Shown here: one piece after another, positions 43,843-52,678 of the stretch
How positions within the stretch are numbered: position 1 is the first letter of the stretch
Layout: every line of letters starts with the position of its first letter
DNA from: CBDFGQ01 sp965247295
GTDB lineage: Bacteria > Chloroflexota > Dehalococcoidia > Lucifugimonadales > JAGWBF01
Direction of reading: 5' to 3'
Assembly (NCBI GenBank): GCA_965247295.1
Contig: CBDFGQ010000004.1
Span: forward strand, 186,001-250,000
Length of the DNA stretch: 64,000 bases
Translations under genes and position numbers: made by a program
Notes under the pieces: generated by a model
What the model was told of the DNA's origin: nothing
The model's input: only the letters and a program-made list of their open reading frames with translations
The model's database searches: none

Positions 43843-43875
43843 GATGGGGGTGACCCGCAACGGGTCACCCCCATC
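43843..43875 (+). terminator. Terminator-like hairpin after opuAC
   Basis: GATGGGGGTGACCCG (43843-43857) pairs perfectly over 15 bp with CGGGTCACCCCCATC (43861-43875) around a CAA loop. There is no T-run, so it may also be an mRNA 3' stabiliser, but the position fits the end of the transporter transcript. Confidence 0.65.
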
Positions 43876-43969
43876 AGCTATCAAGAATTAATGGCGTACA
43901 CACTGAGTTATTCCGGTCGCCACGAATATCCCGACGCTTTCAGCTACGCGTCGATGTTATAGCGACCCT

Positions 43970-44257
43970 TCAATCGCTATCTGTCGGTACCGCCGTGGCC
44001 CCGGATCTCCCCCGCTGCATCGCCGTGGGCTCGTCCACTGGGATGTGGCAATAGATGACGTGATCGGGCGAGTCCGGTGCCTTGCGTGCGGGCGGCGGGC
44101 TATCGTCGGAGACAGCTCCGATCTTGCGAGGACAACGCCCGGCGAGGAAACAGCCCTGGAAGCTTTCCCGGAGGGTTGGCACAGCGCCGGGGAATCGGAT
44201 GTGCGTTGGCGCGTCATCTGGACCGGCAACGTCTCGCCGTGTGATACTCAGCATCAT
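43970..44257 (-). pseudogene. Relic of an oligopeptide/dipeptide ABC ATPase C-terminus
   Basis: A 95-codon minus-strand frame reads FPGAVPTLRESFQGCFLAGRCPR and later APDSPDHVIYCHIP, matching the C-terminal oligo_HPY tail of DppD/OppD ATPases (IPG-x-VP-x-L...GC-x-F-x-RCP...H-x-v-x-C). No ATPase domain precedes it, and one of the usual tail cysteines is missing (KIGAVSDD). It is a broken gene fragment. Confidence 0.6.
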
Positions 44258-44403
44258 TCAGGGTTGTCAACTGAGCCCGCGCCTGCTCTGCAGCATGGTC
44301 AGGGACGGATGTGTGCTCTATCGAGTAGGGTACTCGGGTAGGTAGTATCTTCTTGTAATCAGCGACCGTCCCATTATTACGATTAGCACGGCTCCGCTCT
44401 TCA

Positions 44404-44451
44404 AATGTGGCCAAGCTGGTAAAGGACGCCTTGTCCAAGGAACTAGGCTAG
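44404..44451 (+). pseudogene. Relic of a glycine-betaine-binding-protein C-terminus
   Basis: Codons NVAKLVKDALSKELG ending in TAG, with downstream bases GGCTAGAC, resemble the end of opuAC (DVKAALKKE, then GGCTAGAC after the stop). Only about 16 codons remain. Probably the 3' remnant of a duplicated binding-protein gene. Confidence 0.4.
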
Positions 44452-44464
44452 ACTGACTCAACGA

Positions 44465-45463
44465 TCAGGAGCTAAGGGCGTAGACAAGGTACACGCCGCC
44501 AGTGTAGACAAGGCCCATTGCCACCAGGGTAGGTCGTACCGGGACATATCTATGGCTGCCGCGCAGAAGAACCTGGCCCAGGACTAGACTCATCAGCAAT
44601 ATAGCCGCCAGGCCGGCGGCTATGTGAGCGCCTTCCAGGGTATCTACCAGCACGCCCTGGCGATAGAAGGGGTCGACCAGGGCCAGGATCAGCACATTGA
44701 AGGCGCAGCTGCCGAGCAGGGTTCCCACGGCCAGGTTCACGGCTCCCAGCCGGACGGCGGCAAAGGTGGTGGATGCCTCGGGGAAGCTGGTTACCAGGGC
44801 CAGGGCCACCACCCCCAGAAAGCTGGTGGATAGCCCAGTGGTCTCGGATATACTCTCCACGCTGAAAGCCAGACTGGGTGCGGCCACGAGCACTCCCAGG
44901 GATGCAAGGCCAAACATTATCCAGGCCCTTCTCATCGTTGGCCCGGTACCCGAGGGGTCCGCTTCTACTCGCCCGGACGGCTTTGGCAGTGTGAAGTAGA
45001 CCAGCCGCATGCCGGCCACATATAGCCCCAGGATCAGCAGCGATGCCAGTCCAACGGCCCCCAACGATATGCTCATGGAGAGTGACCCCAGGAGAAGCGC
45101 CAGGCCGGTGAGTGAGATGGCCGTCAGGACCAGGTACTTTTGCTGGGGGGCCATCCGGCGAAAGAAGCTGGCTGCCCCGAAGATCAGGGCCACCACCGCC
45201 AGGATCAACATGTTGACCATGTTGGACCCTAGGGCGTCGCCCAGTGCCAGCTCTGGCTGGTTGCGCATCACAGCGGTGATGTCGATGGCTAGCTCGGGAA
45301 GGGAAGTGGCAACGGCCACAAGTATGGTGCCCACCCACAGCCGCCCCCAGCCCATCAGCCCCGCCAGCGCGTCGCCGTACTTGGCAAGGTACACCCCGCT
45401 AAATATGACGATGGCCCCGCTGCCGGCAAAGAGAAGCAGCGCCTGTGTCAGATCGCCGCTCAT
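44465..45463 (-). CDS. CaCA-family sodium/calcium-type antiporter
   Basis: Inner-membrane cation exchanger of 332 residues with ten hydrophobic segments in two inverted halves. Both alpha repeats are intact: VATSLPELAIDITAV then ALGDALGSNMVNMLIL in the first, ALALVTSFPEASTTFAAV then AVGTLLGSCAFNVLIL in the second. The repeated Glu in the S-x-PE motifs binds the cation. A cytoplasmic loop (LPKPSGRVEADPSG) joins the halves. I used ATG 45463; the frame is open upstream but without family support. Ca2+/H+ versus Na+/Ca2+ exchange cannot be decided. Confidence 0.9.
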   Translation of the reverse strand: MSGDLTQALLLFAGSGAIVIFSGVYLAKYGDALAGLMGWGRLWVGTILVAVATSLPELAIDITAVMRNQPELALGDALGSNMVNMLILAVVALIFGAASFFRRMAPQQKYLVLTAISLTGLALLLGSLSMSISLGAVGLASLLILGLYVAGMRLVYFTLPKPSGRVEADPSGTGPTMRRAWIMFGLASLGVLVAAPSLAFSVESISETTGLSTSFLGVVALALVTSFPEASTTFAAVRLGAVNLAVGTLLGSCAFNVLILALVDPFYRQGVLVDTLEGAHIAAGLAAILLMSLVLGQVLLRGSHRYVPVRPTLVAMGLVYTGGVYLVYALSS

Positions 45464-46084
45464 GGGCGCGTTCGGCTGGCGACTGGCAGCCGGAGTCCCT
45501 GGCCGCGTTGGCGGGCCGCAGCACGGGGTCCTTGAATGTCCTCCCAATAGACGATGGTCGTCGCCATAAGGTGCATTGTATTAGAAGGTGGAACGGGCTG
45601 CAAAGGTGGGGCTGGTGTGAAGACCGACTTAACTAGGGGAAGCTCAGGCCAGAGAACTTGCGCAACAACCAGGCAAACCTGGCGTACCAGGGTTGGCTTA
45701 CTATCTAGCCAAAACCCTTGTTTTCCCTGCCGAGAGCAATTGTAGTGGCCCCTCCCAAAGCCGTCAACACGTATTTTCCCCGGTGCGGTGTGCCCCTGTA
45801 GATACTTGACACAGGCTCACCTCCGCTGGAGTATTGTAGTACCCGGCTGGCCCTATCGCGCCGTGAATGGCGACCACGTCAGGGGCGCGGTGCCTGGTAA
45901 TTTGCGGCAAATCAACTAGTATGCCGGCAAAGGCAGATTAATACATGGGCAGGCCTACCGTCGAGAGCAACAGGGACGTGGGGCGGCACGTTTTTGACCG
46001 GGTTCTGAGTTAGGTTTGCCCCTACCCTGCGGGTCCAGAGCCCCGTTGTATTCTAGGGTCATAGCCCATCGGAAGGAGGTAGGC
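45464..46084. other. Intergenic region with no recognised gene
   Basis: 620 bp between divergent genes. Several short frames exist on both strands, but none shows a recognisable domain or steady codon use. A TTGACA at 45806-45811 has no well-spaced -10. The last bases (GGAAGGAGGTAGGC) are a strong ribosome-binding site for the SDR gene at 46085. Confidence 0.4.
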
Positions 46085-46840
46085 ATGGGAAGGCTGGAAG
46101 GAAAGGTAGCCCTCATCAGCGGCGGTGCCCGGGGGCAGGGCGCCGTGGAGGCCAGAATGTTCGCGGCGGAGGGAGCGAAGGTGGTGATCGGTGACATCCT
46201 GGACCAGGAAGGGAAGGCGGTAGAGGCGCAGATTCGGGGTTCGGGAGCCGAAGCTACCTATGTTCACTTAGACGTCACCAGCGACTCGGACTGGCGTAGC
46301 GCCGTTGACACCGCGATCAGTAGCTACGGGCGCCTGGACGTATTGGTGAACAACGCAGGCATAGTAACGCGCAGCAGCATAGAGGATACCACCGAAGAAG
46401 AGTGGGACCGCGTCATGGCGGTGAACGCCAAGGGGGTATTCCTGGGTACGAAGCATGCCATTCCTGCCATGCGGCGTGGAGGGTATGGCTCTATCGTGAA
46501 TATCTCCTCAACCGCGGGGCTGGTGGGGAATCCCCGTGGGTCTTGCGCCTACACCGCCAGCAAGGGCGCCGTCCGCCTTTTCACCAAGCTGACGGCCGTG
46601 CAGCATGCGAAGGACAGGATTCGGTGCAACTCGGTCCATCCCGGTCCCATTGACACCCCCATGATTCTGGAGGCAATGCCCGATGCCGCCGACCGGGAAG
46701 CGCGGCTGCGCGTCATGCCTCTTGGCAGGATAGGGACGTCGGAGGATGTCGCCTACGGCGTGCTTTATCTGGCATCCGACGAGTCGTCCTACGTTACGGG
46801 CTCGGAGCTGGTCATCGATGGGGGAATCACGGCCCAGTAG
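46085..46840 (+). CDS. SDR-family oxidoreductase
   Basis: Classical short-chain dehydrogenase of 251 residues. It has a Rossmann start (KVALISGGARGQG), DVLVNNAG, and the catalytic Ser and Tyr-x-x-x-Lys in IVNISSTAG and CAYTASKGAV. The C-terminus YVTGSELVIDGG is typical of the 3-ketoacyl/3-alpha-hydroxysteroid dehydrogenase-like subfamily. NAD preference is likely (Asp in VVIGDIL after strand 2). Substrate is unknown. ATG 46085 follows GGAAGGAGG. Confidence 0.93.
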   Translation: MGRLEGKVALISGGARGQGAVEARMFAAEGAKVVIGDILDQEGKAVEAQIRGSGAEATYVHLDVTSDSDWRSAVDTAISSYGRLDVLVNNAGIVTRSSIEDTTEEEWDRVMAVNAKGVFLGTKHAIPAMRRGGYGSIVNISSTAGLVGNPRGSCAYTASKGAVRLFTKLTAVQHAKDRIRCNSVHPGPIDTPMILEAMPDAADREARLRVMPLGRIGTSEDVAYGVLYLASDESSYVTGSELVIDGGITAQ

Positions 46841-46975
46841 CAGGACAAGTCGACCCCGGCCACTCCAGCTTGACACGAGAAATGGGCCACCCTATGATGG
46901 TGTTGCCCCGCCTTTTTTGGTTATCTTTTCTGGTGTACATCCACCAGTAGGTATTCCACCAGGAGGTCAAGTGCA

Positions 46976-47632
46976 ATGACCGGAGAAGAGTTCTGCAAAG
47001 AGCTGGAGGGGATGGTTTACACGTCGCTGGACCGCATCGCCGGGGCCTCGGCGGCCCAGGAGCCCGCACCCACGGTTACCATAGGTTCCATGCTGATAGG
47101 CGCCCTCAAGGCCGAGATAGAGGCCTCCCAGGAGGCGGCCCTGTGGATGAGTACCTCCGAAGAGCTAGACGTGAAGCTGGCTATGGCCCGCCAGTGCGGC
47201 GATGAGGCCAAGCATTACCGTCTTATAGAGGAGCGACTAAGGGAGATGGGCCACGACCTCTCCAGCATTGACCCTCTGGCCGACGGGTACAGCCCCATGT
47301 TCAAGTACCTGGAGAGTCTGCGAACCACGGTGGAACGCCTGGCCGCAGGCCAGTTTACCCGGGAAGGGCTGGCCAAGGTCAAAAACCGGGTGTTCATAGA
47401 CTACTGCAAGGCCAAGGAGGACGTGGAGACGGCCAAGCTGTACGAGGAGATAATTCAGCCCGATGAGGAGTACCACCATGAGATGGGGCGTCGCCTCCTG
47501 CCCAAGTACGCCGACACCCCTGAGAGGCAGCAGCTTGCCAGGGAGGCGGCGACCAAGACCTTGCAGCTGGCAGAGGAGCTCCAGGAGATAGCCCACCTGC
47601 GCAGGGGCATGGCGCGAGCCCCCGGGTGCTAG
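46976..47632 (+). CDS. Ferritin-like-fold protein, unknown substrate
   Basis: A 218-residue, mostly helical protein. Spaced acidic and His residues suggest a four-helix di-iron bundle: KAEIEASQEAALWMS, ARQCGDEAKHYRLIEERL, FIDYCKAKEDVETAKLYEEI, QPDEEYHHEMGRRLLP. The two E-x-x-H motifs fit rubrerythrin/phenylacetate-oxygenase-like ligands, so an iron-binding oxidase or storage role is possible. ATG 46976 has AGGAGGT upstream. It lies between an SDR and an aldo/keto reductase on the same strand, the latter only 24 bp away. Specific function unassigned. Confidence 0.7.
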   Translation: MTGEEFCKELEGMVYTSLDRIAGASAAQEPAPTVTIGSMLIGALKAEIEASQEAALWMSTSEELDVKLAMARQCGDEAKHYRLIEERLREMGHDLSSIDPLADGYSPMFKYLESLRTTVERLAAGQFTREGLAKVKNRVFIDYCKAKEDVETAKLYEEIIQPDEEYHHEMGRRLLPKYADTPERQQLAREAATKTLQLAEELQEIAHLRRGMARAPGC

Positions 47633-47656
47633 CGGGAGTCTGGGCAGGGGCTCGGT

Positions 47657-48559
47657 ATGAAGTACATCGACATGGGCGGGCGGAAGGTCTCGGCCGTGGG
47701 CCTGGGGACGTGGCAGTTCGGCGAGCCTGGCTGGGGCTGGGGCAGGGTGCTGGACCTCGAAGGGGCCCAGCACATCATTCATCGCGCCCTGGACCTGGGC
47801 ATCAATTTCTTCGATACGGCCTCGGTGTACGGAAACGGACGGTCCGAGGAGATACTGGGTGAGGCGCTAAGGGGACGAGAGGGCGACGCTCTCGTGGCCA
47901 CCAAGGTGCCCCCTCCGCTGGCGCCGGACAGGGTCAAGTGGGCCCTGGAGCGGAGCCTCCGCCGACTGGGTATGGACAGCGTCGAGCTCTACCAGCTCCA
48001 CGCGCCTGATAATAGGGTTCCCATCGAGCAGACCATGGAAGCGCTGCGCCAGGCACTGGACACGGGCCAGGTCCAGCAGGTGGGCGTAAGCAACTTCGGT
48101 ACGAGCCAGTGGCAGAGAGCGGAAGCCGCCCTTGGGAGACCCGTGATCTCCAACCAGGTGGAGTACCACCTGCTGGAGCGCCGCAGAGAAGAGCGCCTGG
48201 TCCCCTACGCCCGGCAACAGGGGCGCGTCATTATCGCCTACAGTCCCCTCGCCCAGGGCCTTCTCAGCGGCAAGTACGGCCGCAACAATGTCCCCCAGGA
48301 CCTGAGGACCACCTATGGTGTGTTCAACCGGGACAACATGCGGAGGGCGCCGGCGGTGGTGGATGCCCTGCGTGAGGTGGGCCAGCGCTACGGGGCCAGC
48401 CCGGCGCAGGTGGCACTGGCCTGGCTACTCAGACAGGCCAACGTGATGGTGATTCCCGGCGCCCGCAGTGTGGAGCAGCTTGAGGCAAATGCCGCCGCCG
48501 CCGATCTGGAGCTGTCCCAGGAGGACGCGCAACGCATAGATCGGGCCAGCGCCTACTAG
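47657..48559 (+). CDS. Aldo/keto reductase
   Basis: A second, distinct aldo/keto reductase of 300 residues. Catalytic residues are in FFDTASVYGNGRSEEILG (Asp, Tyr), LVATKVPP (Lys) and LYQLHAPD (His). GVSNFGTSQW, IIAYSPLAQGLLSGKY and VMVIPGARSVEQLEANAAA are typical of the YdhF/perakine-reductase-like group, and the last binds NADPH. It begins 24 bp after the ferritin-like gene and ends 3 bp from the convergent hydrolase gene. Confidence 0.92.
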   Translation: MKYIDMGGRKVSAVGLGTWQFGEPGWGWGRVLDLEGAQHIIHRALDLGINFFDTASVYGNGRSEEILGEALRGREGDALVATKVPPPLAPDRVKWALERSLRRLGMDSVELYQLHAPDNRVPIEQTMEALRQALDTGQVQQVGVSNFGTSQWQRAEAALGRPVISNQVEYHLLERRREERLVPYARQQGRVIIAYSPLAQGLLSGKYGRNNVPQDLRTTYGVFNRDNMRRAPAVVDALREVGQRYGASPAQVALAWLLRQANVMVIPGARSVEQLEANAAAADLELSQEDAQRIDRASAY

Positions 48560-48562
48560 GCC

Positions 48563-50566
48563 TCAATCGTCCGCGGGCTTAGTCTCCCTGACCGGGTACC
48601 TGAGGGTGTCGTACCGGTCCGACGCCTGCCTTATCACCGTTGCCAGGTCCTCCTCCAACAGGTAACCCTCGGCCACGAGGGCCTCGGCGGCCTCCCTTAC
48701 CTGCCTCAGGTAATCATCCTTGGAGCTGTATCTCTCCTCTATGGAGAGGCGAGGGTCGCCCGAGGCCTCCCTCTCGGCCTTGGTGGCGGGGAAGGGGATG
48801 GAGGAGCCTATCATGCCCATCGTCTGCTCGGGGGCGCCCATGTCGGGGTGGCGCAGGTTCCACCCTGTGTGGGTCCCCAGGGGAACGCTTATCTCCGGCA
48901 GGCGGATGCCCGCGATCTCGTTGCCGTCCGCGTCTACCGCAGATGTCACGGCTCCGTAAGGCTTGCCGATTGCGGGAGGTAAATCGGTGGCGAGCCCCGC
49001 CTCCGTTCCCGGGCCGAAGTCGAGCCTTGATAGGTACCGCAAGTGGCCGGGGAAATTCACGCCGGGAATGTCCCTGAACGCGTCTGCCGTCCGGTCGCGT
49101 GGGACCGCCGTGCCGTCGTCTATTCGTGGGTGTAGGCTGGGCGGCGCGGGTTCATTCGAAGTAACCCATCGGTCCAGATTGACCAGCGCGGCGCGGAGCA
49201 GCGGGCTGTAGTCCACCATATTGAAGGGCTGCTGCCCCCTGGACCCATCCGCAGGGCTGGTATCTGTCAGGGGGAAGATGCCGATGCCGTGCTGGGTCCC
49301 CGCGAAGTGATAGACCCGCACCGAGTCGGAGTGGGCCACGTCCCGTTTTCCCCCGACGTCCGTGTGGATTAGCGAGGCGTCGCCGCGAAAGTACTCGGCC
49401 GACGTGTTTGTGAAATACACTTTGGGCAGCTTGCCTCTGGCCTTCAGCTTCGACAGGAGCCCGTCGGTAATCTCCGTCTCGGGATCGGTCTGCTCCACGT
49501 CGGTGAAGGGGAACATGGTGCCCATGCTTTCCTTCCCCACGGTCATGGTCCGGACCGGCCGCCCGAACCGCTGGTTGAACTCGCCTCGTCGGTGGCCGCC
49601 CACGTGGGCGATGATGCCGTCGAAGACCGTGCGTTCCTCCTCGTCCTCGTTGATGCCCAGGTACAGGAACTGTCGGAGGTACCTCCCGGTCTGGGATACC
49701 CCGAAGCAGTAGGCGTGCTCTATGTCTCCGGCGCAGGGATTTCCTTGGCCGGCCTCCCCGAACCTGACGAAGGAAGCCATGTCCCGCACCGCCACAAGCC
49801 CCAGCCCCACCACCGGGGCGCCGGTGACGGAGTAGATTACCTCATAGACCTTCCCCGGCTCGAACCCCGAGGCCATGTGTACGTGGTAAGGGTCGGGCAC
49901 AACGCGCCCCTCCTCCAGCCTGGCGAAGGACCACTGCTCGCGGGGAATCACCTGACGCACGGCGTCCTCGTCGTCCCGGACCGTGAGGACCGCGTTCGGG
50001 TCGTCAAGGTTGTTGGTCGGGTAGGGGACATGGTTGTAGTCGGTCAGGTCCTTCACCTGGATGGGCCAGTTGGGCTGGAAGGGCACCGATATCCTGCCCG
50101 ACAGGGGACCATCCGGGGTTACCGCTTCGGGTATCTCGATGCGCAGGAGTCCCCCCGACACCGGAACATCGTGCTGCCAGCCGCACATTACCAGGGTGAA
50201 GCCGCGGCGCATCAGGAAGCCGTCCCCCGTGTCCCACGGGCTGCTGAAGTCGTCAGCGGAGCCGCCGCGATTGAAGAACCGCAGGGACACGGGGCGGCCC
50301 CTATTCACCACGTCGAACAGCAGGCGGTGGCTGCCCCTTTGGGGGTTGGCGGGCCTGAGGATGCGGAACCCGGCCGAGCAGTTCACCATCCCGGCGGAGT
50401 CTCTGGGTGCGTGCTCCAAGTCCACTATCATGCCGTTGCGGGGATGGCCGGGGTCCACGGCGAAGCGGACCGTCCCCTCCAGCTGCTCGTAGGGCCCTAC
50501 GTCGCCGAAGGAACGCCCCTCCGCCACTGGACTCCGGGACACGATCTCCAACGCCGATACCGCCAT
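48563..50566 (-). CDS. Large alpha/beta-hydrolase-domain protein (PF20091 type)
   Basis: A 667-residue protein of the alpha/beta hydrolase domain-containing family, common in Chloroflexota and actinobacteria and poorly characterised. It begins VSALEIVSRSPVAEGRSFGDVG, typical for the family, and has FDVVNRG and LMRRGFTLVMCGWQHDVP. The probable nucleophile is in FGVSQTGRYLRQFLY, with a late His in FAGTQHG. No signal peptide is apparent. It likely hydrolyses an ester of a degraded organic compound, but this is inference. It is the only long minus-strand gene between 45.5 and 54 kb. Confidence 0.82.
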   Translation of the reverse strand: MAVSALEIVSRSPVAEGRSFGDVGPYEQLEGTVRFAVDPGHPRNGMIVDLEHAPRDSAGMVNCSAGFRILRPANPQRGSHRLLFDVVNRGRPVSLRFFNRGGSADDFSSPWDTGDGFLMRRGFTLVMCGWQHDVPVSGGLLRIEIPEAVTPDGPLSGRISVPFQPNWPIQVKDLTDYNHVPYPTNNLDDPNAVLTVRDDEDAVRQVIPREQWSFARLEEGRVVPDPYHVHMASGFEPGKVYEVIYSVTGAPVVGLGLVAVRDMASFVRFGEAGQGNPCAGDIEHAYCFGVSQTGRYLRQFLYLGINEDEEERTVFDGIIAHVGGHRRGEFNQRFGRPVRTMTVGKESMGTMFPFTDVEQTDPETEITDGLLSKLKARGKLPKVYFTNTSAEYFRGDASLIHTDVGGKRDVAHSDSVRVYHFAGTQHGIGIFPLTDTSPADGSRGQQPFNMVDYSPLLRAALVNLDRWVTSNEPAPPSLHPRIDDGTAVPRDRTADAFRDIPGVNFPGHLRYLSRLDFGPGTEAGLATDLPPAIGKPYGAVTSAVDADGNEIAGIRLPEISVPLGTHTGWNLRHPDMGAPEQTMGMIGSSIPFPATKAEREASGDPRLSIEERYSSKDDYLRQVREAAEALVAEGYLLEEDLATVIRQASDRYDTLRYPVRETKPADD

Positions 50567-50634
50567 GGGGGACCCCCTTGCTGGAAGCTGATTGATTATA
50601 CCTAGAGACTTGCTGACCAGTTGACGCTACTCGT

Positions 50635-50735
50635 GGTTCGACAGGCCTGTCCTGAGCCTGCCGAAGGGCTCACCACGATCGGTTGCCCAAACTTCGCTCA
50701 TCCTGAGCATGTCGAAGGAAGAGGCATCAGGCCGC
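50635..50735. repeat. Dispersed short repeat segment
   Basis: GTTCGACAGGCCTGTCCTGA and GCCTGCCGAAGGGCTCACCA, followed by TCATCCTGAGCATGTCGAAGG. The CCTGTCCTGAGCCTGCCGAAG part recurs in reverse complement at 40010-40040, and a related CATGAGCCCGTCGAAGGGC lies at 55605-55630. Non-coding intergenic repeat family. Confidence 0.6.
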
Positions 50736-50779
50736 TCAATTCTAGCACAACCGCTCCCTGCCCGGCCGTGGCTGGGCGC

Positions 50780-50808
50780 TTGACTGCCCACCTGAGCCCC
50801 ACTAGAAT
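50780..50808 (+). promoter_or_regulatory. Promoter of the PspC-like gene
   Basis: TTGACT (50780-50785), 17-nt spacer, TAGAAT (50803-50808). The transcript would begin only about 17 nt before the ATG at 50832. Confidence 0.6.
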
Positions 50809-50831
50809 TGCTGTCAACGCAGGGGCGCCTT

Positions 50832-51029
50832 ATGAGAAAGTTCTACCGGTCCCGCATAGACAGGAAAATAGCCGGTATTTGTGGTGGTCTGGGGGAGATG
50901 TTTGCTACTGATCCTACACTGTTTCGGGTAGGCCTTATATTCCTCGCCGTTTTCTTCGCGTTTATTCCTGTGATAGCTGCTTATGTCGTCGCCTGGCTGA
51001 TCGTCCCGGAGGCCCCCATCGAAACATAG
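50832..51029 (+). CDS. PspC-domain small membrane protein
   Basis: A 65-residue PspC-domain protein. RKFYRSRIDRKIAGICGGLG matches the family's opening, followed by MFATDPTLFRVGLIFLAV and a second hydrophobic stretch ending in YVVAWLIVPE. PspC proteins sit in the inner membrane and take part in envelope-stress responses or toxin-like systems; the single-domain form is widespread with unclear role. ATG 50832 fits the domain start exactly. It is preceded by a good promoter and stands alone. Confidence 0.9.
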   Translation: MRKFYRSRIDRKIAGICGGLGEMFATDPTLFRVGLIFLAVFFAFIPVIAAYVVAWLIVPEAPIET

Positions 51030-51196
51030 CGGTGTGCGGCACCTATGGGCCTCCACGTCCAGCCATGCGGCGGTTGCCTGGTCAGCACGCAGCACCGCCA
51101 GATAGAGGCGCATGTGCCGGCAGGGCAGGCTAACGGCCCGCACGTGACGGACCGCGGGCCTGGAAGCTAGGTTGAACCGTACCGAAAGGAGACAGC

Positions 51197-52603
51197 ATGA
51201 ACAGGGCAGACCTACCCTACCTCTCCGTGTCAGAGCTGTCACGGCTCATCGAGTTCAAGGAGGTCTCCCCCGTGGAGGTCACCGAGGCCTACCTGGATCG
51301 TATCGATGACCTGGACTTCAAGTTCAACTCTTATCTCACCGTGTGCCGCGATGAAGCCCTTCAGGCCGCCAAGGATGCTGAGCAGGCCATCCTCCAGGGG
51401 AACTATCTGGGGCCCATGCACGGAATCCCCGTGGCGGTCAAGGACCAGATGTGGAGCAAGGGTGTCCGCACCACGGGTGGGTCCCGTTTCCTGGCGGATT
51501 TCGTACCCGAAGAGGACGCCACGGCCGTAGCCAACCTGAAGCTGGCCGGGGCCGTCCTGCTGGGTAAGACCAACATGCCGGAATTCGCGACAGCCCCCTT
51601 GTCACACCGCTACAGCGTCCCGCGTAACCCCTGGAACCTGGACACGTCCCCCGGCGGCTCCAGCAGCGGGTCCGGAGCGGCCTCCGCCGCGTTTTTGTGT
51701 GCCACCTCACTGGGCGAGGATACCGGAGGCTCAGTGCGCCGCCCGGCGGCATGGTCGGGCGTGGTGGGCCTCAGGCCCACCTGGGGACGGGTGAGCCGCT
51801 ACGGGCTGATGAGTGGCATCTGGTCCATGGACACCATCGGCCCCATATCTAGAACTGTGGAGGACGCCGCGATCACCCTGGGCGCCATCGCCGGCTACGA
51901 CCCCAAGGACCCATACACATGGGACACGCCCGTTCCCGACTACAGAAGGGCCCTGGAGGGCAACGTTAGGGGCGTGCGGGTGGGGATAATCAGGGAAATG
52001 CTTAACAGCGAAGTGGTGGAGCCCGAGATCAGGGAGGCCATTGTCAGAGCGACCACGGTCCTGGCCGAGCTTGGGGCATCCGTGGAGGAGGTCTCCATCC
52101 CCCACACCGGCTTCGCGAACTTCATCTCCACGGGCCCCCTTTCCGTGGAGACGGCATCGAAGCACAGCCGTTGGATCAGGGAGCGCCTCCAGGACTACGG
52201 CCACGACAATCGCATCGGGCTCCTCACCGGCAGTATCATACCGGCACAGTACTACTACAAGGCCCAGAAGCTGAGGGTACTTCTCAGGCAGCAGGTGCAT
52301 GAGGCCTTGGAGAAGTATGACGTCCTGGCGCTGCCCACCAGTGGCAGGCCCGCCCAGGTGATAGCCGAGGACCAACCGATTACCAGCAAGGCAGCCGCGC
52401 CCCGGCTTCCCTTCATGCTCAACAACGCCTTCGCCCTGGCCAACTGCCCCGCCATCTCGATCCCCTGCGGCTTCACCTCCGGCAGCCTCCCCATAGGGTT
52501 CCAGCTAGGGGGGCGCCCCGACGGAGATGGGATGGTCTTGAAGGTGGCCCACGCCTACGAGCAGGCCACCTCCTGGCACACCATGAGGCCACCGGGGGTG
52601 TGA
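51197..52603 (+). CDS. Amidase (amidase signature family)
   Basis: Cytoplasmic amide hydrolase of 468 residues. The Ser-cisSer-Lys triad is visible: Lys in IPVAVKDQMW, cis-Ser in TSPGGSSSGSGAASA, nucleophile Ser in GEDTGGSVRRPAAW. Overall it resembles GatA, but no gatB or gatC adjoins it and the C-terminal GatA segments differ, so a catabolic amidase is more likely. ATG 51197 has AAGGAG upstream. It is followed 75 bp later by an amine oxidase, suggesting a local amide/amine nitrogen-scavenging group. Confidence 0.92.
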   Translation: MNRADLPYLSVSELSRLIEFKEVSPVEVTEAYLDRIDDLDFKFNSYLTVCRDEALQAAKDAEQAILQGNYLGPMHGIPVAVKDQMWSKGVRTTGGSRFLADFVPEEDATAVANLKLAGAVLLGKTNMPEFATAPLSHRYSVPRNPWNLDTSPGGSSSGSGAASAAFLCATSLGEDTGGSVRRPAAWSGVVGLRPTWGRVSRYGLMSGIWSMDTIGPISRTVEDAAITLGAIAGYDPKDPYTWDTPVPDYRRALEGNVRGVRVGIIREMLNSEVVEPEIREAIVRATTVLAELGASVEEVSIPHTGFANFISTGPLSVETASKHSRWIRERLQDYGHDNRIGLLTGSIIPAQYYYKAQKLRVLLRQQVHEALEKYDVLALPTSGRPAQVIAEDQPITSKAAAPRLPFMLNNAFALANCPAISIPCGFTSGSLPIGFQLGGRPDGDGMVLKVAHAYEQATSWHTMRPPGV

Positions 52604-52678
52604 CGCGAGGCGCTGCCGGGCAATTCACTTGGTCAATATCCAGCCGCACCTATAAAGTTGGGATCGAGGAGGTGTTCT

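Noticed and set aside
45554..45745. Small frames in the gap before the SDR gene at 46085
   Set aside because: No conserved motif, no ribosome site and inconsistent codon use.
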